From Leptospira sp. WS58.C1 (GTDB taxonomy: Bacteria; Spirochaetota; Leptospiria; Leptospirales; Leptospiraceae): DNA of 64,000 nucleotides. The stretch is taken from positions 1,205,001-1,269,000 of the forward strand of contig NZ_CP162137.1 of NCBI RefSeq assembly GCF_040833995.1, in the 5' to 3' direction. The notes beneath the pieces were generated by a model. The model saw only the letters and a program-made list of their open reading frames with translations, did no database searches and had not been told where the DNA came from. A program made the position numbers and the translations under genes. Positions 8,503-17,819 of the stretch are shown here, in pieces. Each line of letters opens with the position of its first letter. Position 1 is the first letter of the stretch.

Positions 8503-10548
8503 ATGAAAAAGGTATTCACCCTCTTAACTTTAAGCTTTCTACAATTCCTTTTCTCGGGATGTAACGATTCTACCGCGAAAGTAGAACATCCTGTAATTGT
8601 ACAAGGAACAATGGAGTTCAAGAATTATGATCTGGAGGAACAAGGACCAATTCTTCTTTCCGGGTTATGGAAATTCAGATGGTTGTATTGGAAAAGTTCC
8701 GGTTTAGAAAGCCAAAATTCCTACGAAATAGTCAGTATCCCTTCTTCTTGGAACGGAAAGAACGGAGCAAGACTTGGAGAAGGTTACGGAACCTATGAAC
8801 TTAACGTAAAATTAAATCGAAATTACGGGGAACTCGCGTTTATCCTACAGGAGCAAAGTTCTTCTTACTTTTTGTATGTGAACGGCAAACTTTTAGCCTC
8901 TTGCGGAGAAGTGGAATTTCCTTCCAATTCGGATATCACCATTTTCGAAGTCCGACCTGCCTGGTGTAATAAGCTCGTAAAATTCACTCCGGAGGGAGAA
9001 GAGCTGCAAATAGATATGCAGATCGCAAACAGGGATCATAGACTGGGAGGATTTTGGGCTCCGATCCGATTCGGAACTTCTTCCAGTCTGGAGAAAACCT
9101 GGAATGCGGAAAGATTTCTGGATCTATTCTTAGCGGGAGGACTTTTCTGTATAGGTTTACTCCATCTAATTTACGCGATTGTGAGACGGGGAGAAGCGGC
9201 CTCGATGTATTTCGGGACGTATTGTGTGATTATGGCGGCACGGGGACTTTTTTCCGGGACCAGGATCATTTCAGAATATCTTGATTTTCTAAAATATCAT
9301 CATTATGTCAGGATTGAATACGTTACATTCTATCTAGCCATTCCTGTTTTTTTAAGTTATATACTTTCCGTCTTTCCTCGGGAATTAAAACGAATACTCG
9401 TGGATCTGGTCTGGTGGATAGCAGTCGGAGCTTGCATCGTAGTCTTAGTATTCCCTGTCAGAATATTCACATTCACCATCACGGTTTATTACTTGGTGGC
9501 TTTTCTTGCAGGCACACTCGGATTATTCTCTCTTACTAAGGCCGCTTTAAGAAGAAGAAAGGGGGCTCTTATAATTCTCGCCGGTTTCGTATTCGTGTAT
9601 GCCGCAATGATCCACGATATTTTATATGCGACCTTCTATCTGGATACCGGATATTTTACGAATATAGGGGCGTTCGTATTCATAGTGGCACAGTCCGTAT
9701 TCTTATCCATCAGAAGTTCCGAAAGTTTGGATAGACTTTTAGACCTTTCCAGAAATTTGGAAAGGAGGGTGGAAGAAAGGACTAAACAACTTAGAAATGC
9801 GCTTCGTCTCATCCAAAACGATTTGAATGTCGCAAGAGAGATCCAAAAGGGACTCTTAAATCTGGAGGAAACGGCAGAAAAAAAGATCGGTAAAATCAAA
9901 TTTGGGATCTGGCATAAACCTTTGGCGGAAGTAGGAGGTGATCTTTATGATATTACCGAATTGCCGGACGGAAAGCTCCGTATTTTTTTAGCGGATGCTC
10001 CAGGTCATGGAATACAAGCCGCCCTCATTACGATCCTGATCCGAAACATTTACGAAGACCTTAGATTAAAAGAAGAAAGTCCAGGAAAGCTACTCTCTGC
10101 AATCGGCTCTCAGTTTTACGGAAAGTATGGAAATGTGTCCACATTCTTCTCCGCATCCATTTTAGAAATTTCTCCGGACGGAAAAAAACTCACACTTTCT
10201 TTGGCAGGATCTCCTCCAGTCTTAATCCGAAATAAGGACGAAGAGCATGTGGTCGAATGTGAAAATCCGTTAGTGGGTCTTTTGGAAAATTTTCATTTTG
10301 AGGATAAGGAGGTCCTGCTCACTCCAGGTTTTCGAATCCTTTGTTTTACCGACGGACTTACGGAATCTTCCAGACTGCCCGGAGATTTTTACGGGATAGA
10401 AAGAGTATTGGCTACGGTCCGAACTGGAGACTCTCAAAGTTTAGAAGAATTATTAAGAGACATACAAGACGATCTGCTTAGATTTTTAGGAAGTTCGGAG
10501 CCTAAGGACGATATACTAATCTTGGGAATGGAAGACCAACGTTCCTAA
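8503..10548 (+). CDS. Membrane-bound SpoIIE-type serine phosphatase with 7TM sensor
   Basis: From the ATG at 8503 (681 residues) the protein opens with a lipoprotein-like signal peptide (LSFLQFLFSGC). Next comes an extracytoplasmic beta-sandwich of about 190 residues (WKFRWLYW, SSWNG, GYGTYELNVKL) like 7TMR-DISM sensor regions, then seven hydrophobic segments (residues about 200-420), a coiled-coil linker (SRNLERRVEERTKQL) and a PP2C/SpoIIE catalytic domain. Metal-site motifs are VGGDLYDI, LADAPGHGIQAAL, FTDGLTES and KDDILIL. It probably senses an envelope ligand and dephosphorylates an anti-sigma-factor antagonist. The longer frame from 8392 would run through the sbp promoter and is rejected. 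Confidence 0.85.
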   Translation: MKKVFTLLTLSFLQFLFSGCNDSTAKVEHPVIVQGTMEFKNYDLEEQGPILLSGLWKFRWLYWKSSGLESQNSYEIVSIPSSWNGKNGARLGEGYGTYELNVKLNRNYGELAFILQEQSSSYFLYVNGKLLASCGEVEFPSNSDITIFEVRPAWCNKLVKFTPEGEELQIDMQIANRDHRLGGFWAPIRFGTSSSLEKTWNAERFLDLFLAGGLFCIGLLHLIYAIVRRGEAASMYFGTYCVIMAARGLFSGTRIISEYLDFLKYHHYVRIEYVTFYLAIPVFLSYILSVFPRELKRILVDLVWWIAVGACIVVLVFPVRIFTFTITVYYLVAFLAGTLGLFSLTKAALRRRKGALIILAGFVFVYAAMIHDILYATFYLDTGYFTNIGAFVFIVAQSVFLSIRSSESLDRLLDLSRNLERRVEERTKQLRNALRLIQNDLNVAREIQKGLLNLEETAEKKIGKIKFGIWHKPLAEVGGDLYDITELPDGKLRIFLADAPGHGIQAALITILIRNIYEDLRLKEESPGKLLSAIGSQFYGKYGNVSTFFSASILEISPDGKKLTLSLAGSPPVLIRNKDEEHVVECENPLVGLLENFHFEDKEVLLTPGFRILCFTDGLTESSRLPGDFYGIERVLATVRTGDSQSLEELLRDIQDDLLRFLGSSEPKDDILILGMEDQRS

Positions 10549-10695
10549 ACCGGTAAAACAATTTCTTCTTTCGGGAAAGCGGGATCGTTTTCTAGTTTTA
10601 TTGTATTGCACCCCGAAAATCATGGTTAGAGAGAAGGTGAACGGGTCCAAACTTTTCGGAATGGATCCCGAAATCGTTACCTTGTAGAGGACCCT

Positions 10696-10830
10696 ATGGC
10701 ATTCAAGCTCGACGGGGCAAAATTCCCCACCTTGGAAGAGTTGATTACGGCTCTGTATCCATTGTATGCGGACAAGATGAGCGAAGCTGAATTTAGAAAG
10801 TATGTTCAGGAGAATGTAAAAGAGGAATAG
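10696..10830 (+). CDS. 44-residue small protein of unknown function
   Basis: A short ORF, ATG at 10696 to TAG at 10828-10830, translates to a soluble acidic protein beginning MAFKLDGAKFPTLEELITAL and ending KYVQENVKEE. It has an AGAGG ribosome site five bases upstream, ordinary codon use and its own intrinsic terminator at the stop codon. These three signs support a real gene despite its size. The sequence suggests two short amphipathic helices. No family is recognised; it could be a regulator or a partner of a larger protein. Confidence 0.6.
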   Translation: MAFKLDGAKFPTLEELITALYPLYADKMSEAEFRKYVQENVKEE

Positions 10831-10844
10831 TATTCCTCTTTTTT
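10818..10844 (+). terminator. Intrinsic terminator overlapping the small ORF stop
   Basis: AGAGGAAT (10821-10828) and ATTCCTCT (10832-10839) pair around a three-base loop and run into TTTTT. The A-run before the stem extends the pairing. The stem contains part of the stop codon of the 44-residue ORF. Confidence 0.75.
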
Positions 10845-10925
10845 CCCCGATCCTCAAGGGTAGATCCTTCCCGCGTAAATCCTGTTTTGCTTGTCAATTC
10901 CAGGGGTTTTCCGTACCCTCTCGGC

Positions 10926-13403
10926 ATGCCTTTTTTTCAGAAAAAATGGAGACTTGCTCCTGCTTGGCGAAGACCGTTATTATTACTCGCCTCATTTTTA
11001 GTTTTAATCATCAAATTCAGATTTTTATTCAGCGAGGATACTCTTTCAGGCTGGAGTCTTCATGCCCAAACCCACTTGGCGGAAATTTACGATTCATTTT
11101 TAAATAACGGTCAGTCCTTAGGTTATGATACCCGCTGGTTTTCAGGGATGCCTGTTTTCTATTTCCAACCGCCGTTTTTCTATTTTTTGGTCGCAGTCCT
11201 ACATAAAACCGTATTCTTTTGGTCCTCACTTTCTCTCTCCTTCAATATAGGGATACTTCTTTCTATATTACTTTTTACGTATGCGTTTATCAAATTCAGC
11301 CTTTTACTCTTAAGTGAGACCAATCATAGGGCAAATACGGTCATGTTAGCGATGTCCGGACTTTTGTTCTTCTTCTTGTGCGCAGGAGAAGAACCGTTCG
11401 GGCTTTCCTTAGTGGGACTATTCAGCGGCTCCGTAACCGGATTTTTCGGGCTTGGCTGGAGTTTATTAGGTTTTTATTATTTAGAAAAATATCGGACTAC
11501 CGGGAAATTATCCTCTCTTTCCAAATATTTAGTGGTCAGCGCCTGCGTTTATTATACTGATCTACCTTCTTCCTTATTCTATTTGGTATCTCTTCTCATC
11601 TATTTTTTATTTCTGGGAGAAGAGTTGGGAAAAAGAGCGTTTTCCATCGCATTCTTCATTCCGTTGTTAGTGGCCGCACCTGTTTGGTGGAATTTTCTGA
11701 AATATTCCTCGTACCGCGCGGAAACTTTCCCGATGGATACTACTCCCGGACTCATTTCCATTTTAGGATCGGAAGCCTTGAGACCGATTTGGGAAGGAAG
11801 CGGTGTGATCGCTTTCCTTTGGAATTTTATCATAGGGTTACATTGGACCCAAGTGGTATTCCCTGCCTTGTTCCTATTAGGAATTCGTTCCATTTTAAAA
11901 CGTAAAATTTTTCCTCCGGCTTCCAGGTTCGTATTTTTTGCCAGTTTGATCTTTTACTGGATCGGAGTGGATACTTCTCTTTCAAAATTTTTTCCCGGTT
12001 TAGGATTTCCCTGGTATAGAGCCTTGGACCTATCTTTACTATTTTTAACACTTTCCGGTTTGGAAACCGCAGTTCATTTATTGAAGAACAAAACTTCTTC
12101 TTTAACCGCTCAATATTCGATTTCCGCTCTGCTATTCTTTGCACTAGTAAGATTTTTCTTATGGCATCCTGAATTGGAATGGAAGGAGAATACTACATTC
12201 TTAAAAGACAGCTTCTCCGCGTTGGAAATGAAAGATGTGGAAGTTGCACTTTCGGAACTTCCTAAAGATTCCAAAATTTTCCCGGAAATTGATTCTCATC
12301 GAAAATGGGGAGACAGCCCTTTTACTTTGGGGCTTTTGATCAGAAGGGCAGGACATAGAAATTTATTGGGAATGGAAGCGGATGCGTCTTTGACATCTTT
12401 GGCCTTACAACCTTATTTGAGTCGTTATCTTCCTTGGACTGCTTGGAAAAAAAATCCCGGCTATGAAGAGGAACTTTCTTCGGAAGATGCAGGCATCGGA
12501 TTACATCGTTTTCTGCAAGCCAACGGGACTTCTTACATTATCGGCTCCACTGAAAAACTTTATAAAATCCTAAAATTAAATCCTAGTCGTTTCGAATTAT
12601 TGAAAGGTTGGGTGAACCAAGAAGGGTTGCGCACGAACGATTTTCCTTCCGAGACCTATGAAAAGGAACTTGAAAATAAATCGTTCTTATTTCTATTCAA
12701 GGTGAAAAATCCTGGGGCTGATGTCGCAGTTATGACGGAAAAACCTTGGGGGGTCGCGGATTATAAGGAGTTGAACGGAGGAAAATCTCTTCGTCCCAAA
12801 AGGTTCTTATATAATACGAACGAAGCGATCTTACACGAAGGATTGGATGCAGGGATCGTATTCGCTAGGATCGGTAAGAAGGAGATAGAAATAATCGGAC
12901 CTAATTACAATAAGTGGTTCCAAGGTTTGCTGGTCTTAAATGTTCCCAAAGAGCATAATAATTGGAAGGAAGAGTTCAGATCCGAATACGGAGATCTTCC
13001 TTTCTTGGATAGAAACGAATTTTTAGGCGGATTTTTTCCGGTAAAAGAAAAACCGAAAGAGCCTACTTCATTGGCTGAACTTCCTATATTGCCGCGTATT
13101 TTTTCGGATGAAGAAGTTTTCGCCGGTCCTGAAATTTCGTCCGCACAAAAGCAGGAAAAAAATTCATTAGAAAATCATAATTGTAAATTGGTGCGAAGAT
13201 CCTTTTTTCCTAGTTGGGAAGATTCGGAAGGCGGAATATTATTCCAAACTCAAAGAAACGAGATCCTGGTCTGTTCCCAAAAACAGAGTTCAGATCTGAA
13301 ATTTTTCAAAGGGAATTCGGTTTTTTTGACTATCATTCTTTTTCTTTTACCGGTCCTTTTTATATTCTCCTCCTTTGTTAAAGGAAGGTGGTTTTTCCGT
13401 TAA
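10926..13403 (+). CDS. Large multipass membrane protein, GT-C/PTPS-related-like
   Basis: About 825 residues from the ATG at 10926. The first ~430 residues contain ten or more hydrophobic segments, including a conserved-looking extracytoplasmic loop GYDTRWFSGMPVFYFQPPFFYF. Residues about 440-790 are soluble, probably outside the inner membrane, and a last membrane anchor ends in KGRWFFR. The loop with a D-x-R-W-x-x-G-x-P pattern and this topology resemble PTPS-related or GT-C glycosyltransferase-like membrane proteins that add sugars from lipid carriers; this is inference from architecture. It overlaps the next gene by one base (TAATG), so the two are co-translated. There is no good ribosome site before 10926. 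Confidence 0.65.
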   Translation: MPFFQKKWRLAPAWRRPLLLLASFLVLIIKFRFLFSEDTLSGWSLHAQTHLAEIYDSFLNNGQSLGYDTRWFSGMPVFYFQPPFFYFLVAVLHKTVFFWSSLSLSFNIGILLSILLFTYAFIKFSLLLLSETNHRANTVMLAMSGLLFFFLCAGEEPFGLSLVGLFSGSVTGFFGLGWSLLGFYYLEKYRTTGKLSSLSKYLVVSACVYYTDLPSSLFYLVSLLIYFLFLGEELGKRAFSIAFFIPLLVAAPVWWNFLKYSSYRAETFPMDTTPGLISILGSEALRPIWEGSGVIAFLWNFIIGLHWTQVVFPALFLLGIRSILKRKIFPPASRFVFFASLIFYWIGVDTSLSKFFPGLGFPWYRALDLSLLFLTLSGLETAVHLLKNKTSSLTAQYSISALLFFALVRFFLWHPELEWKENTTFLKDSFSALEMKDVEVALSELPKDSKIFPEIDSHRKWGDSPFTLGLLIRRAGHRNLLGMEADASLTSLALQPYLSRYLPWTAWKKNPGYEEELSSEDAGIGLHRFLQANGTSYIIGSTEKLYKILKLNPSRFELLKGWVNQEGLRTNDFPSETYEKELENKSFLFLFKVKNPGADVAVMTEKPWGVADYKELNGGKSLRPKRFLYNTNEAILHEGLDAGIVFARIGKKEIEIIGPNYNKWFQGLLVLNVPKEHNNWKEEFRSEYGDLPFLDRNEFLGGFFPVKEKPKEPTSLAELPILPRIFSDEEVFAGPEISSAQKQEKNSLENHNCKLVRRSFFPSWEDSEGGILFQTQRNEILVCSQKQSSDLKFFKGNSVFLTIILFLLPVLFIFSSFVKGRWFFR

Positions 13404-14551
13404 TGGGACTGTACGGCAATAAACCGTACTCTAAACTTCAATTCGTTTCGAATTCACTGTTGGTGTTGTTCGGAACTATTCTTCTTTGGGGACTCTGGCA
13501 AAAGTGGAGTCTCTATATTTGGGGAAGTATTTTTGTTCACGGTTTGGAAGGTGGACTTGTTGGAGCGATTTGTGATTGGTTCGCTGTTTGGAAAACCTAT
13601 AAAGCGGTCGAATCCGAAAGCGAGACTATCGCGGAAGAAATAGGTAACTGGGTATCTTCCGATCTGATCAGCGAACATAAGTTAAGATCGTATTTAGACG
13701 GTATTTTGGACGAGCCAGAAAACATCCAAGCGATTAAGGATCTTCTGGAAAAACATTTAAAAGGAGAAAAAGAAGTCAGAGAATTCCTGAATTTGATCTG
13801 GGACAAAATAGAAGAGGATATCGTATTATATGTTTCTAATTTTAAGTTCTCAGGAGCGGACAAACAAATATTACACGAATTGAATAGTCGTAAGGAAATC
13901 CTTTCTACGGTTCGATTCTTGGTGGGAGAAACCTTGGTGAAAGTTTCAGACCATGATGATTTCGGGGAAAGGATCCAAAGGATCACTAAAGGACTTTCTT
14001 TTCTCGCTAAACCTTTGATCTGGCTCATCGATCCCCGAAAAAGGATCAAGGAATTCGGAGAAGGTTTAAAGGAAGGAAAGGATTTCGAAACGGAAGAGGA
14101 AGAAGTCCTATTTGAATTATATTCAGTATTCTCCGAATGTGCGGAATTATATATCGGCTCCTGGAACGACCTGCCTGTTTCCAAAAGAGAAGAGGCGGTC
14201 CGCGCCTTAGCCGATTTCGGCAGAGAACAATTAAATAGGCTTATCAGCGAGGTAGTACTCACACATAAGGAAGAAATTTCCAAGTTGGAAAATCTGAGAG
14301 AATACGGACCTATTCGTTCTTTCTTGGAGTTCTTAAGTTCTAAAACGAACGAGTCCGTTTCGGAATATGTGGGAGAGCAGATCTCTAAAGGCCTGAAATT
14401 ATTGGAACCCAAACAATTCAGGGTAAATTTGGAACTAAAAACAAGAAGGGTCTTAGAGCGGATTAGGATCAACGGAAGTTTATTAGGTTTTTTAGTCGGG
14501 TCTGCGATAGGTTGTATCGTCTTATTATTCGAAGGAAAATTAGGATTATAA
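13403..14551 (+). CDS. DUF445 family inner-membrane protein
   Basis: 382 residues from the ATG that shares its A with the previous TAA. Two N-terminal hydrophobic segments carry the family signature GLEGGLVGAICDWFAVWKTY. A long helical, charged middle follows (residues about 70-350), and a final membrane segment (SLLGFLVGSAIGCIVLLF) closes the protein. This is the DUF445/YjiN layout; its biochemical role is unknown, and membrane-anchored coiled-coil scaffolding is a common guess. It forms a two-gene unit with the membrane protein upstream. The long frame on the opposite strand here is a shadow. Confidence 0.8.
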   Translation: MGLYGNKPYSKLQFVSNSLLVLFGTILLWGLWQKWSLYIWGSIFVHGLEGGLVGAICDWFAVWKTYKAVESESETIAEEIGNWVSSDLISEHKLRSYLDGILDEPENIQAIKDLLEKHLKGEKEVREFLNLIWDKIEEDIVLYVSNFKFSGADKQILHELNSRKEILSTVRFLVGETLVKVSDHDDFGERIQRITKGLSFLAKPLIWLIDPRKRIKEFGEGLKEGKDFETEEEEVLFELYSVFSECAELYIGSWNDLPVSKREEAVRALADFGREQLNRLISEVVLTHKEEISKLENLREYGPIRSFLEFLSSKTNESVSEYVGEQISKGLKLLEPKQFRVNLELKTRRVLERIRINGSLLGFLVGSAIGCIVLLFEGKLGL

Positions 14552-14593
14552 TCTCTTGCATTATTTGTAGGTATTTGTTAAGTATTTAGGATC

Positions 14594-14890
14594 ATGAAAT
14601 TAAAGCGGATCTATACTATTCTTCTCTGTATCGTATTTAGCGGATGTTATTCGAGAACCATCTTTTTCTTTCAGAATCTTCGAATGAAACCTCTTCCTCC
14701 TCAGGTGGAGCAAAGTTTATACAAACAGAATGAAAAAGGATGTGGAGAAAAGATCAGTACGATTTTACAGAGAATTCCTGAAAAAAATCCTACAGCCACC
14801 CATATCCGCGATTTGGAGATCTTCCAATATGACCAAGGTTTGTTCGATGCCTGTTATCGACTCTATTACGGTTTGGAGATCTCTCAATGA
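14594..14890 (+). CDS. Small lipoprotein of unknown function
   Basis: 98 residues with signal peptide and lipobox CIVFSGC at residues 12-18. The mature part is short and helical with three further cysteines (GCGEK, DACYR), which may form a disulfide in the periplasm. It ends with a four-base ATGA overlap with the next lipoprotein-like gene, indicating co-translation. No family recognised. Confidence 0.65.
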   Translation: MKLKRIYTILLCIVFSGCYSRTIFFFQNLRMKPLPPQVEQSLYKQNEKGCGEKISTILQRIPEKNPTATHIRDLEIFQYDQGLFDACYRLYYGLEISQ

Positions 14891-15231
14891 AAGTTTTTCA
14901 TGGAACCATCTTCCTTTTTTTATTATTATTCGTTTATTGCAGCGGCGCAGAAACACAGATCTATAGGATAGAAAGGGTTGTGCCCGCAAAGGAAAGACCT
15001 GTCTTTTCTCCTAAAAGAGTAGAGGGAGAAGACTGTGTGGTGCAAATTTTTCCTTTCATGTTTGCGAGATATGTTCCTGATCTACAAAGCGCATACAATC
15101 ATGCGATGGAAAAGGCACCTTCCGGGACCCAATCTCTTGCATACGGGGAAGTTTATACAAAAGGTCTGTATCTTCCTCCGATCTTTTTGTTCCGTTGTAT
15201 CGTGGTATCGGGAACTCCAAGTTTCGATTAG
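14887..15231 (+). CDS. Small envelope protein, possibly TRL-like
   Basis: 114 residues with an N-terminal hydrophobic segment ending LLLLFVYCSG, where the cysteine may be a lipid-attachment site although the -3 to -1 residues are atypical. The mature part has a GEDCVVQIFPF motif, then a helix with SAYNHAMEKAPSGTQSLAYGEV and a strand with FLFRCIVVSG. This pattern (G-x-x-C, then an A-x-x-x-A helix, then a Cys-containing strand) resembles the two clearer TRL-like lipoproteins at 56590 and 57013. Overlaps the upstream gene by four bases. Confidence 0.6.
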   Translation: MKVFHGTIFLFLLLFVYCSGAETQIYRIERVVPAKERPVFSPKRVEGEDCVVQIFPFMFARYVPDLQSAYNHAMEKAPSGTQSLAYGEVYTKGLYLPPIFLFRCIVVSGTPSFD

Positions 15232-15438
15232 TGTTCGAAAATTTACTTTTTAACCATCTTCCTTTAAATTATGATAAGAACCTGTTCCGTATCTTAGGGC
15301 TCTTCGAGCCCGAGTTACGGTTTTATTCGAGGATGCAAATTTTATTATGGGCCGACCATAAATACTTTATATTTGAACTATTAAAGATCAGGTCGGTCTA
15401 AAAGATATTCATCCCGAAAACGGGAAAGGAGATTACAA

Positions 15439-16152
15439 ATGGAAGCGGTAGTTCATAAGGCAAACACGAGAGGAAGAGTCGATTTCGGTTGGTTAAAATC
15501 GAATCATACATTTTCTTTCGGAAGCTATATGAATCCGGAAAGGATCAGATTCGGTTCTTTGCGTGTATTGAACGACGATATCGTTGCCCCTGGCAGAGGT
15601 TTCGATCCGCATCCTCACCAAGATATGGAAATCATCTCGATACCGATCGAAGGCGCCTTGGAGCATAAGGACAGTATCGGAACTTCAGGAGTGATCACAT
15701 CCGGAGAAGTTCAGGTAATGTCCGCTGGAACAGGGATTGTTCATTCGGAATACAATCATTCCGAAACGGATCCCGTGAACTTCTTACAAATCTGGGTGAT
15801 ACCGGATAAAAGAGGGGCCCAACCTCGATACGACCAGAAAAAGTTCCTTCCGGAAGATAGGAAGAACCGCTTCCAAGTGGTCGTGGCGCCGAAGGAATCC
15901 GAAGAAGGTCTTTGGATCAACCAAAATGCATGGTTCTCCTTGGGCAATGCAGAGGCGGGAAAGGAGCTTCAATACGAGTCCAGGAATAAGGGTGGGGGAG
16001 TTTACGCTTTTCTAATATCAGGAAAAGTGAATATTAACGGGACCGAACTTTCCACGCGAGACGGTGCCGGTTTTCCTAGAGCGGACCTTTTGAAGGTAAA
16101 CGCTTTGGAAGATTCTGAACTTCTTTTGATGGATGTTCCTGAGATCCAGTAA
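15439..16152 (+). CDS. Pirin family protein
   Basis: 237-residue bicupin of the pirin/YhhW family. The N-terminal cupin holds the expected metal ligands His58 and His60 (DPHPHQDME), His102 and Glu104 (GIVHSEYN). Family segments FGSLRVLNDDIVAPGRGF and EYNHSETDPVNFLQIWV are clear. A strong AAAGGAG ribosome site stands just before the ATG. Several pirins act as quercetin dioxygenases or redox-dependent regulators; which applies here cannot be told from sequence. It has its own transcription unit and its 3' end is followed by a CACAGAG-type repeat. Confidence 0.92.
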   Translation: MEAVVHKANTRGRVDFGWLKSNHTFSFGSYMNPERIRFGSLRVLNDDIVAPGRGFDPHPHQDMEIISIPIEGALEHKDSIGTSGVITSGEVQVMSAGTGIVHSEYNHSETDPVNFLQIWVIPDKRGAQPRYDQKKFLPEDRKNRFQVVVAPKESEEGLWINQNAWFSLGNAEAGKELQYESRNKGGGVYAFLISGKVNINGTELSTRDGAGFPRADLLKVNALEDSELLLMDVPEIQ

Positions 16153-16188
16153 AGAGGCGCAGAGGTAAGAAGAGGCACAGAGCTTTTT

Positions 16189-16261
16189 CACGCAGAGTCA
16201 CAGAGACGCAGAGTTTAAAGTTTTTGATTACAAATCCTCTGAGTCTTCGTGCCTCTGTGTG
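16189..16261. repeat. CACAGAG-type dispersed repeat, copy A (inverted)
   Basis: Between two convergent genes. Left arm 16189-16213 reads as CACGCAGAG, TCACAGAG, ACGCAGAG in tandem; right arm 16237-16261 is its imperfect reverse complement (about 20 of 25 positions match), separated by 23 bases. Further GAGGCGCAGAGG and GAGGCACAGAG units precede it. Same motif family as at 45760-45836 and 52845-53063. Confidence 0.7.
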
Positions 16262-16295
16262 TTATTACCTCAATGTCTCTCTCAACTTTGTGTCT

Positions 16296-17327
16296 CTATT
16301 TTAATTCTCCGGGTTCGATGAAAAAACTCCTAATAGAACCTTCTCTTAATAAACGAATTCCTAATTTTTTGCCGATAGAGGTCTCATCCAAGATCTTATG
16401 AAGATCGTCTATCGTTTGAATCTCCTTATCATCCAAACCGATGATTAGATCTCCGTTACGTATCCCGGCACGGTCCGCTGGGGATCCCTTTTCCAAAGAT
16501 AAGACTAAGATCCCGGATTCTGACCCGACCTTGTTGAGATTTTTGGTGAATGTTGGGATCTTTTGGTTTTGGCCTGCAATCCCTAAATATCCTCTTTTGA
16601 CTGCTCCGCTTGTAATCAGACGAGTGACCACATATTCTGCCGTGTTCGAGGCTACTGCGAAACATATACCTTGGGCAGGCAGAATGATCGCTGTGTTTAT
16701 CCCCACAACTCTACCCTGGAAGTCCACTAATGGTCCTCCCGAATTGCCCGGATTTAAGGCGGCGTCCGTTTGGATCACATTGTCAATCAGACGTCCATTA
16801 CGAGATCTTAATGTTCTTCCTAAGGCGCTTACCACTCCCGCTGTGACTGTGGATTCGAAACCGTATGGATTTCCGATCGCCACTACCAATTGTCCTACTT
16901 TCAGTTTTTTGGAATCCGTAAAACCGGAGTGAGGGAATAATCCTCCATGCACTTTCAAGACGGCAAGGTCCGTATGCGGATCGTTCCCTACAAGTTCCGC
17001 TTCCTTACTGGAACCGTCGGAGAGTTTCGCTTTAATTCTAACCGCGCCATCCACCACATGGCTATTGGTTGCGATAAATCCGTCAGGTGTGAGAAAAAAT
17101 CCGGAGCCGCTTCCTCCTTCTCCATTTTTGTTCGTAACTTGTAGATGGACCACACTTGGGCCTACCGAATCCACGGCTTGTATAACAGATTTGGAATACG
17201 CGTCTAAAATTTCCGCCTCGTGGAGTTCGGATGTATCTTTAGGATGAGTATTTTGACCGAGAGAAGAGATAAAATGCGCGCTTGTATTTGAAAGTAGAAC
17301 CATAATATTTTTGGACTCCGCGTCCAA
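16296..17327 (-). CDS. HtrA/Deg-like trypsin-family serine protease with PDZ domain
   Basis: 343 residues. The protease domain (about 40-240) has a complete triad: His90 in TNSHVVDG, Asp120 in HTDLAVLKV, Ser196 in NPGNSGGPLV. One PDZ domain follows (about 250-340; RGYLGIAG, GSPADRAGIRNGDLIIGLDD). This single-PDZ layout matches DegS/HhoA-type quality-control proteases. Unusually, no signal peptide or membrane anchor is visible at the N-terminus (MDAESKNIMVLLSNTSAHF); translation might start at Met9, which does not help. It could act in the cytoplasm or use a start upstream that I cannot see. Monocistronic. Confidence 0.88.
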   Translation of the reverse strand: MDAESKNIMVLLSNTSAHFISSLGQNTHPKDTSELHEAEILDAYSKSVIQAVDSVGPSVVHLQVTNKNGEGGSGSGFFLTPDGFIATNSHVVDGAVRIKAKLSDGSSKEAELVGNDPHTDLAVLKVHGGLFPHSGFTDSKKLKVGQLVVAIGNPYGFESTVTAGVVSALGRTLRSRNGRLIDNVIQTDAALNPGNSGGPLVDFQGRVVGINTAIILPAQGICFAVASNTAEYVVTRLITSGAVKRGYLGIAGQNQKIPTFTKNLNKVGSESGILVLSLEKGSPADRAGIRNGDLIIGLDDKEIQTIDDLHKILDETSIGKKLGIRLLREGSIRSFFIEPGELK

Positions 17328-17425
17328 AAATAAAGTCCCAAAATAGCGGAATTCGGTTTAAAAAAATGAGGTTTCCTTGTATGAGCGAATCTATCGCAAA
17401 AGGATCTGAGGATCTTATTTTCCGA

Positions 17426-17737
17426 TTATTTTTTCCAATCTTCCGGTTTAGGAGATAGCGGTTTATAATAAACGGTAGTAGTTCCTTGGGAAAACATTTC
17501 CGGCACAGTCCTTCTCCAATTCACGAAATGCGGGGTTTCTAGATGAGACTTACGTTTGGATTCGCTTTCATAAGCTTCTATGATCAGAAATCTGCCTTCG
17601 TCTCCATCGTTCTGTAGCAGATCGAATCTAAGAACACCGTTCTCTTTGAGAGATTCCCGGGAAAGTTCGCTGCTGATCTCCAGAAATTCTTGGATCCTTT
17701 CCGGAAGTATTTTGTAAGAAGAGACTGTAACGATCAT
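17426..17737 (-). CDS. Antibiotic biosynthesis monooxygenase (ABM) domain protein
   Basis: 103 residues matching the small ferredoxin-like ABM fold: start MIVTVSSYKILPERIQEFLE, central GVLRFDLLQNDGDEGRFLIIEAYES, then HLETPHFVNWRRTVPEM. Relatives such as YgiN are homodimeric quinol or signal-molecule oxygenases or simple stress proteins. It lies opposite to the nitronate monooxygenase gene with 82 bases between starts, so they may share a divergent promoter region and a redox theme; this is inference. Confidence 0.8.
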   Translation of the reverse strand: MIVTVSSYKILPERIQEFLEISSELSRESLKENGVLRFDLLQNDGDEGRFLIIEAYESESKRKSHLETPHFVNWRRTVPEMFSQGTTTVYYKPLSPKPEDWKK

Positions 17738-17819
17738 AGTTCACAGTTTCAAGATCCGATTTTCTTATACCAGAAAAAAAAGATAGATGGAATCGGATCG
17801 GAATGAAAGCTTTTCCCTT

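Noticed and set aside
13597..14472. 291-residue frame on the minus strand
   Set aside because: It lies wholly within the DUF445 gene; the plus-strand frame has the family signature, and the minus frame is low-complexity Ser/Leu sequence.
15195..15401. Possible 68-residue protein between the TRL-like gene and pirin
   Set aside because: It overlaps the end of the preceding gene, has no ribosome site at any likely start and lacks a signal peptide or family features. A remnant gene remains possible.
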